Shown here: positions 60,091-64,000 of the stretch, piece by piece | How the letters are laid out: each line of letters starts with the position of its first letter | Position numbering within the stretch: position 1 is the first letter of the stretch | Assembly: GCA_949358305.1 (NCBI GenBank) | Contig: OX442314.1 | Span: 63,559,369-63,623,368 of the forward strand | Reading direction: 5' to 3' | Source: Strigamia acuminata | Lineage: Eukaryota > Arthropoda > Chilopoda > Geophilomorpha > Linotaeniidae | DNA: 64,000 nt | Made by a program: the position numbers and the translations under genes | The notes under the pieces: generated by a model | What the model was told of the DNA's origin: nothing | Seen by the model: the letters and a program-made list of their open reading frames with translations, nothing else | The model's database searches: none

Positions 60091-62060
60091 ATGGCGGAGG
60101 CATTCACCAATGTTTCTTCAACCACTGCTGGTGTAGCGTTTAAGTGACAAGAATTATTTCCTATGAATGACGAGGTTGAGAGCTGTTCTCAAGACCAAGG
60201 GGCTGTGGAAGACAGCGATTGATATAAGAGAACCAAAGAAAGGACGCCAGGAAAAGGCAAATAACACGCAAATGAGAGCAATCTAGGATGATTGAGAAAA
60301 AAAAGAACGATGATGCAATAGGAATTTCAATTTTATCAGTTTGTGGAACAGGCAGTGCCGAGACAAATACCAAACGACTATGGGAAAATATAGAAACACA
60401 TAGGGCTGAAGACCGAGTATGCAAAAGTGAAGTGTGGAGTCAAGTTGGCAAGGTGAAGATGAACGACAAAGAGACGGTGGATGAACTTATAAAAAGGGGT
60501 GAGGCAATTGGAACAAAGGGAGCAAACCTAGGAAGGATATTTTCCGACCGAGAACTAGTCTGTTGCGTTACTCAGGGTTTGAGAGCGGAATTTGAGCACA
60601 ACGTACGCATTTTTGACGGACAACCAGATATCAGTTGAGATGCAGTGCAATCGCGCTCAAAGCCGAGGAAAGAAGGATGCGAGAGAAGAAGGACAAAACG
60701 ATATGGAAAACACTTAGAGAGTGCGTACCGGGGACAAGACCAATGTCGAGTGTTTCAACTAACACAAGGTGGAACATTATGCGAGGGATTGTTGGTTCAA
60801 AAATAAGGCGAACGTTGCATCAAAAACGGACAACAGTTCACGTGGACTTGCTAACAAGGCTAAAGTGCCGAACAGAGGTCGAGGAGTGAACATACTGGGT
60901 AAACATTATGCAAGGAGCGAGGCATATCCGTGAGGTGGCGAGCAAGGGGAGTTTTCATTTGGAGCTCGAGTATTGGTCAAGATGGAGATCACGGCGAGTG
61001 CGAGTCGGCAGAGATGTTCGGACTTACATGGTGTTCAGTCTGTTAAGGGAGATGATAAACACAAAGAGTGGTTGCTGGACTCGGGAGCCACTAGCCACAT
61101 GTCGTCCGACCTGGAGATTTTCAATGCTTAAGAGGAGTATTCGCAGAGCATCGGATTGCCAAGCTCTCTGCTTGGAAGCGGACTTTCCTGGGTGAGGAAA
61201 CGTGGACGTTAACGAGACTTCTGTTGGAACCACATTGCGTTTAAGGAGCGTTTTGTAAGTGCCTATGTTACAGAGAAGCCTACTATCTGCAGATGGTGGA
61301 CATGGGATTGAAGGTGTCTTTCACAAGAAGCTCATTCACAGGACAGCGAAGGGAAGATTATCTTAACTGCGCGACGAGTAGATGACAAGTTTATTGTAAT
61401 GGTGGAGAATTTCTGAATGAGAGCTTTGACAGTTACTTTGCCAAGAAGGGGATTATGCACGAGTTGACAGTTGCTTACATGCCCTAGAGCAACAGAAATG
61501 CTAAATAGATGAATAAGACAATCACCAAGTCGATGAGGACGTTGATCATCGATTCTGAGTTGCCATAAGAGTTCTGGAGGCAAAGCCATGATTACGGCAA
61601 CGTATATGCGAAACAGGTGTAAGACAAGTGCGCATGGACGAACGCCGTATGAACGTTGGACAAGAAGGGTGCTGACAGTCGCGCATTTGAGGCGTTTTGG
61701 TTGCATGGCTTATGTTTTTAAGCCCAAATTTCGTCACAACAAGTTGTATACGAAGACGAAGGTTGGCATCATGGTAGGGTATTCTTCGAAGCGTAAAGGA
61801 TACAGGCTTTTTATGGTGGATACCGGGAAGATTACGAAATCCGACAATGTTATGTTTGCTGAAATGTGTTTGGGTGGTAAACTTCTTGCAGACGATGTAA
61901 TTGGTAGATTTGGGGGTATTTTATGACACAGTCGTGGCACCCGTTCGACCAAACAACCAACCAGTTCCAGCAGCAGCAGTGGACGACCCGGCCGATGAAC
62001 CGGATGAACCGAAAGACGCTGGGGTGCCGGAATGGTTGCTCGCTTGCAAGGGAAGAACAA
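60091..62060 (+). pseudogene. Ty1/Copia retrotransposon Gag-Pol remnant
   Basis: The Gag start is MAEAFTNVSSTTAG at 60091. In shifting frames there follow RAVLKTKGLWKTAIDIREPK (about 60177-60236); the Gag core KVKMNDKETVDELIKRGEAI (60449-60510); a CCHC knuckle remnant (HYARDCWFKNKANVA, about 60775-60820); the protease start EWLLDSGATSHMSSDLEIF (about 61066-61123); an integrase remnant (GGEFLNESFDSYFAKKGIMH, about 61397-61461); and the integrase C-terminus TPYERW..LRRFGCMAYVFKPK..VGYSSKRKGYR (61641-61805). Between protease and integrase most of the HHCC domain and first catalytic Asp region is deleted. The sequence ends in the Pro/Asp-rich linker, and reverse transcriptase and RNase H are absent. 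Several stops and frameshifts confirm it is inactive. Domain order protease-integrase before RT is diagnostic of Copia. Confidence 0.9.
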
Positions 62061-62100
62061 AATAAAAAAGTAGTGTTACAACTTACAGTAAAGAAATCTG

Positions 62101-64000
62101 TGTTGTAACTGTTCAAAACGTGAATGTGAAAGAGGTGCATTTAAATATAAGGAAAAAACATTGTTTAAGTCATGTGAATACTTTATTTTAAAAACATTTT
62201 TAACAATTGTGGATTACACACTCCTGCGGTCTTCTTGTTAGATTCTGCTAAATTCTGCTCGCATCGAGTTTATTCAGCAAAGCCCAAAGAGTATAATGTG
62301 AATTGTAATTATCCAAGCAATACTAAAAGCTGTTCACGTACCGTTAACATGTCAGCGCCTTTGTACCAACATAAGTTAGTTATACTAGTACCACTTTGTG
62401 GTAAAATCATTACATTCTACACATTGAATTTCTTTATCGATAAAATAGCAACCCAAGTCATAACATGTCTTAATATCTATTTAATATAGACCTTTGTTGT
62501 GGTGATAACCGCGCTGCTTGGGGACCTTTCAATATCATTGACTGCGGATCAACTTTAATGAAAGCATTAAAGCGAGTTTTATCACTTGACTATCAGGCAA
62601 TTTGCATTTACTAGATTGAAGTGGCCATTGTTGCATGTTTTTGTTCAAGTTGACAAATCCCAGCCTTCTGAAGCAGTTAAGTTATTGCAAATGTGAACAA
62701 ATGATGTGATATTCTCAAACAGAGTGGTCATTTTTAACCAAACACTTCTCTCTCTGGCAGCATGAGACAACAAATTTTCTCTCAAACTGAAAAGTACACT
62801 GACAAGCACTTTCGTTCCAAACGCTTGGATTTACATAACTCAAAAATTTACTGCATAAAGTGGTAGGTTGGCAGCTAAATGGACGAGGACTGTTCAAACA
62901 ACGAATCGATAAATGGGAAAACAACTATTTCATTCGACTCCACTTTCCAGTTGCCTAATGGGAAATTACAACTAAATAAATACTTGATCAGCAGTAACTA
63001 GCAGCTAAATAAACACTTCTTTCTTTTCCCTCTAGGAAATTAAAAAGAGCACAATGAACTAATCACAGAAGAGCCCAAAGGAAAGGAACAAATTTCCTGA
63101 GGTAAAGGGAAAAAATTAAGAGATGAGCAAGAAAAAAAATTGAAACCCAATTGAGGATTACTACAACTTGTCTCTCTTTTTCTGATTTATTTTTAAAAAA
63201 AGAAATGCTTCAAACTTTTTGCACAAAGTCGAACAAAAGACTAAAACTTGTCACGTCACAAAACTCCACAATCTTCTTTCTCTCTTAATTTGGGAACTGA
63301 ATTTGAAGTGCGACGTGAAATATGAGTAAACTTTGACAGCTTAGAATTCCAGCAACATCAACATGCGAGCAGAAACAAGAATGGAAGCAGCTAAGCAGCT
63401 AGGAACGACCAAACAAACAAGACCAATGTCTGAATCCAGTTCAACAATACATTAGTTGAGCAAACAGTGGACTAATCTAATCCAAATGCCTGCACAAGCA
63501 CAATTTTCAATTAATTCTTACATTCTCTTCAATTTATTCGTTTAATTCAGTTTTTAAAATCGTTTTTTCATTTTATAAACACAATTAAAAAAAGTTTTAA
63601 AAAAAAGTTTAATTTAATCAGTCAATCAGTGGGAAAAGCCATAGCAATTTAATCCTAAAATTGAGCCAATTTCCAAGCTGCACCAACACACACGTCCATT
63701 TTCTCTAGAGAAACTTATCATTTCCACACTTTCAACTTTCCATTATCCCTTATCAAGCAGCCAAGTATGGACAGTGCCATTTTAATCAAAATTAAAGTGA
63801 CATTTTAATTGGCAAAGCCCCCTAGAGTAAGGGCCCTTAAATTGGGCGACTAACGACGTCACTATTGAAGGCACTAGAGCCAATTGTGCCACTCGATAAG
63901 GGACCAAATCTAATAGAAAAACTCCTAACGAGTCACCAAAACGAGGCAAAAACAAGAGACAATTACATCACCCGAGTCAAAAGACTCCAGCCAATCATCA
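62101..64000. other. Non-coding stretch to the right edge
   Basis: No recognisable gene. GTGAATGTGAA at 62120-62130 repeats a motif near the presumed left Copia LTR (59796) but the similarity does not extend, so a right LTR is not supported. Confidence 0.6.

Noticed and set aside
1-64000. CRISPR arrays, bacterial operons, complete tRNA or rRNA genes
   Set aside because: No regularly spaced repeats, no ribosome-binding-site organisation and no complete cloverleaf found anywhere in the window.

Overview
This is a eukaryotic, almost certainly animal, genomic window. It is A+T-rich (about two thirds by eye), has no bacterial-type gene organisation, carries short low-complexity tracts throughout, and is littered with transposable elements. 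A short TTAGG-type tract and arthropod-style BEL/Pao, Copia and Jockey-like elements point to an arthropod (insect, springtail or crustacean), but no host gene identifies the species. Host coding content is very sparse: a few candidate exons lie in long non-coding stretches, so most of the window is probably intergenic or intronic.

Layout. 1-2666 (minus) is the 5' part of a BEL/Pao retrotransposon: 888 codons without a stop, running off the left edge before the polymerase YxDD motif. It is followed by a primer-binding site matching the 3' end of tRNA-Phe (2703-2720) and an LTR from 2722 to about 3.9 kb. From 8.8 to 20.5 kb there are several small non-autonomous DNA transposons (a two-copy TA-flanked family, a hAT-type MITE with an 8-bp target duplication, a TTAA-flanked MITE), a 17-bp triplet repeat, a minisatellite, a TTAGG tract inside an inverted repeat and a tRNA-like fragment. 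At 23,454-24,487 there is a mariner-like element whose termini and transposase remnant look like the plant-type mariner group; it is internally deleted but has perfect terminal repeats. At 28.3-30.0 kb there are two more MITEs; the first shares its core with a third at 47.5 kb although their termini differ. At 31.8-34.1 kb lies a decayed Jockey/CR1-like non-LTR retrotransposon, with a TTAA-type MITE just upstream. Candidate host exons lie at 36.2 kb (minus), 42.7 kb (plus) and 43.5-43.7 kb (minus; resembles part of the C-terminal barrel of BPI/LBP lipid-binding proteins). A possible Gypsy-type LTR lies at 49.1-49.4 kb, a LINE 3' tail at 55.1-55.3 kb (minus), and a broken Copia element with an initiator-tRNA-Met primer site at 59.9-62.1 kb.

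The best leads for a second look are the plant-type mariner remnant with a duplicated right terminus, the intact BEL/Pao reading frame with an unusual protease motif, the MITE pair that keeps one core with two different termini, and the BPI-like exon. All coordinates come from manual reading; no search or alignment program was run.
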